64,000 bases of DNA from the NCBI RefSeq assembly GCF_001426745.1, contig NZ_LMFI01000001.1:782000-845999 (forward strand), given 5' to 3'. Every line of letters begins with the position of its first letter. The first letter of the stretch is position 1. A program made the translations under genes and the position numbers. Under the pieces are notes generated by a model. It searched no databases, had not been told where the DNA came from, and was given only the letters and a program-made list of their open reading frames with translations. The stretch comes from Nocardioides sp. Root140. Lineage in GTDB: Bacteria; Actinomycetota; Actinomycetes; Propionibacteriales; Nocardioidaceae. This document shows positions 62,898-64,000 of the stretch, piece by piece.

Positions 62898-63890
62898 ATG
62901 TCGCCCTCAGAACCTGCCCCCGAACACCTCGAGACCGACCTGATCATCGTCGGTGCCGGACCCACCGGTCTGTTCAGTGCCTACTACGCCGGGTTCCGGG
63001 GCATGCGGGTCGCGGTGATCGACTCGCTGCCCGAGCTCGGTGGCCAGATCACCGCGATGTACCCGGAGAAGGCGATCCTCGACGTGGCCGGCTTCCCGAC
63101 CGTCAAGGGACGTGAGCTGGTCGCGGGTCTCGTGGAGCAGGCCAACACCGCCAGCCCGTCGTACCTCCTGGGCCGTACGGCGACGTCGCTGGACTCGACC
63201 GACGACGACGTGACGATCGGGTTGGCAGACGGCAGCACCGTGCGCGGCCGCGCCGTCCTGATCACCGCCGGCATCGGCAAGTTCAGTCCGCGTCCGCTGC
63301 CCGCCGCCGATGGGTGGCAGGGACGTGGCGTCGAGTTCTTCGTGCCCAGCTTCGAGCCGTACGCCGGCAAGGACGTGATCATCGTCGGCGGAGGAGACAG
63401 TGCGTTCGACTGGGCGATCCACCTCGAGCCGATGGCCCGTTCGGTGACGCTGGTCCACCGCCGCGACGCCTTCCGTGCCCACGAGCGCACGGTGCAGAAG
63501 GTCCGCGACTCGTCGGTCGAGATCGTGACCCGGGCCGAGGTTTCCGAACTGCGCGGTGACCCCGACCTGGCGGAGGCCGTCATCACCGTCGACGGCGAGA
63601 AGTCGATGCGGCCCGTGCAGGCCGTCGTCGCCGCCCTCGGCTTCGTGGCCGACCTCGGACCCATGAAGGAGTGGGGCCTCGAGCTCGAGAAGCGCCACGT
63701 CGTCGTCGACCCGTCGATGCGCACGAACCTGCCGCGGGTCTTCGCCGCCGGTGACATCACCGAGTACCCCGGCAAGGTCCGGCTCATCGCGGTCGGCTTC
63801 GGCGAGGCGGCCACGGCGGTCAACAACGCCGCCGTCGTGATCGACCCCGCGGCCCACGTGTTCCCCGGCCACTCGAGTGAAGGAAGCTGA
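62898..63890 (+). CDS. Ferredoxin--NADP+ reductase (thioredoxin reductase-like type)
   Basis: A 330-residue FAD/NADPH flavoprotein passing electrons between NADPH and ferredoxin. FAD site: LIIVGAGPTGLFSAYYAG; NADPH site: VIIVGGGDSAFDWA; FAD C-terminal motif: RVFAAGDITEYPGK. It lacks the CxxC of thioredoxin reductase, as type-2 FNRs do. ATG 62898 has a GGAGGGGAAGG site; the frame from 62862 is rejected. The KstR-like site suggests it feeds a lipid or sterol oxygenase elsewhere. Confidence 0.9.
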   Translation: MSPSEPAPEHLETDLIIVGAGPTGLFSAYYAGFRGMRVAVIDSLPELGGQITAMYPEKAILDVAGFPTVKGRELVAGLVEQANTASPSYLLGRTATSLDSTDDDVTIGLADGSTVRGRAVLITAGIGKFSPRPLPAADGWQGRGVEFFVPSFEPYAGKDVIIVGGGDSAFDWAIHLEPMARSVTLVHRRDAFRAHERTVQKVRDSSVEIVTRAEVSELRGDPDLAEAVITVDGEKSMRPVQAVVAALGFVADLGPMKEWGLELEKRHVVVDPSMRTNLPRVFAAGDITEYPGKVRLIAVGFGEAATAVNNAAVVIDPAAHVFPGHSSEGS

Positions 63891-64000
63891 TGTCCGGACG
63901 TGACGCCGTACGCCTCGATGACGCGGAGCTCGACGCGTTCCTGCGCGACAACGTCAAGGTGCAGGTGGCCACCGTCGGTACCGACGGCACCGCCCACCTG
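63890..64000 (+). CDS. PPOX-class flavin/F420-binding protein (3' end cut)
   Basis: The ATG overlaps the reductase stop by one base (TGATG). The 37 visible codons (MSGRDAVRLDDAELDAFLRD and then NVKVQVATVGTDGTAHL) fit the start of pyridoxamine 5'-phosphate oxidase-like split-barrel proteins that bind F420 or FMN. The frame is open to the end of the window. Call rests on a short stretch. Confidence 0.6.
   Translation, partial: MSGRDAVRLDDAELDAFLRDNVKVQVATVGTDGTAHL

Noticed and set aside
62898..63890. KshB (3-ketosteroid 9-hydroxylase reductase), suggested by the KstR-like site
   Set aside because: The protein is a thioredoxin-reductase-like FNR with two GxGxxG sites and has no plant-type [2Fe-2S] domain, so it is not KshB.

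Overview
The window comes from a high-GC Gram-positive actinobacterium. The gene families and their order fit the Nocardioidaceae (Nocardioides or a close relative): actinobacteria-only families (DUF4193, DUF3093, DUF3710, DUF3159, DUF3105), a coproporphyrin-type ferrochelatase with a C-terminal cysteine cluster, and two complete MCE lipid-import operons. I see no phage, transposase, CRISPR, tRNA or rRNA. Both ends cut through genes.

Layout. 1-13.5 kb is housekeeping: ferrochelatase, inositol monophosphatase-like gene, DUF4193, two membrane DUF genes, a dut-DUF3710-OB fold-DUF3159 run, a potassium module (two TrkA-type subunits divergent from a KimA-like permease), an RNA methyltransferase and aconitase. 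13.5-21.6 kb is mixed: a MmcQ/YjbR protein, an SDR/QueA-like pair, two coupled unknown genes, a GNAT / thiamine-binding / DUF3105 run, NUDIX and strictosidine synthase-like genes, and an acidic exported protein. 21.7-32.4 kb holds dxs, an HExxH lipoprotein, an amino-acid permease, an L,D-transpeptidase, an ECF sigma factor with a coupled membrane partner, a PAC2 protein, a TesB thioesterase and an M23 peptidase. 32.4-37 kb is a fatty-acid module like M. tuberculosis htdX-fabG4-fadA2 with a TetR regulator. 38-46 kb is the first MCE operon (YrbE pair + six MCE proteins). 46-52.3 kb holds a PLD / SDR / carboxymuconolactone operon, uvrB, another MmcQ/YjbR protein, a short DivIVA protein and a DUF1707 protein. 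52.5-62.8 kb is the second MCE operon (YrbE pair, six MCE proteins, two MCE-associated proteins), followed by a ferredoxin-NADP reductase and the start of a PPOX-class flavoprotein.

How the parts fit. The two MCE operons should each build an ABC-type lipid or sterol importer; the shared ATPase is not in the window. The second has a palindrome like the KstR (sterol catabolism) operator just after its -10 box, and a second palindrome lies before the reductase gene. The acyl-CoA enzymes nearby (thiolase, HMW FabG, MaoC hydratase, thioesterase) would handle imported lipid carbon. This link is inference.

Most unusual non-coding content: (1) a 21-nt repeat unit starting GACCCGTCG, alone or in tandem, at four convergent gene junctions, usually fused to a stop codon; (2) two tiny, similar ORFs (24 and 18 codons) wedged between genes, coupled by ATGA/GTGA overlaps at both ends; (3) at least fourteen genes with a TAnnnT box 6-8 nt before the start codon, suggesting leaderless mRNAs; (4) an exact match to the PafBC/RecA-NDp DNA-damage promoter in front of uvrB.
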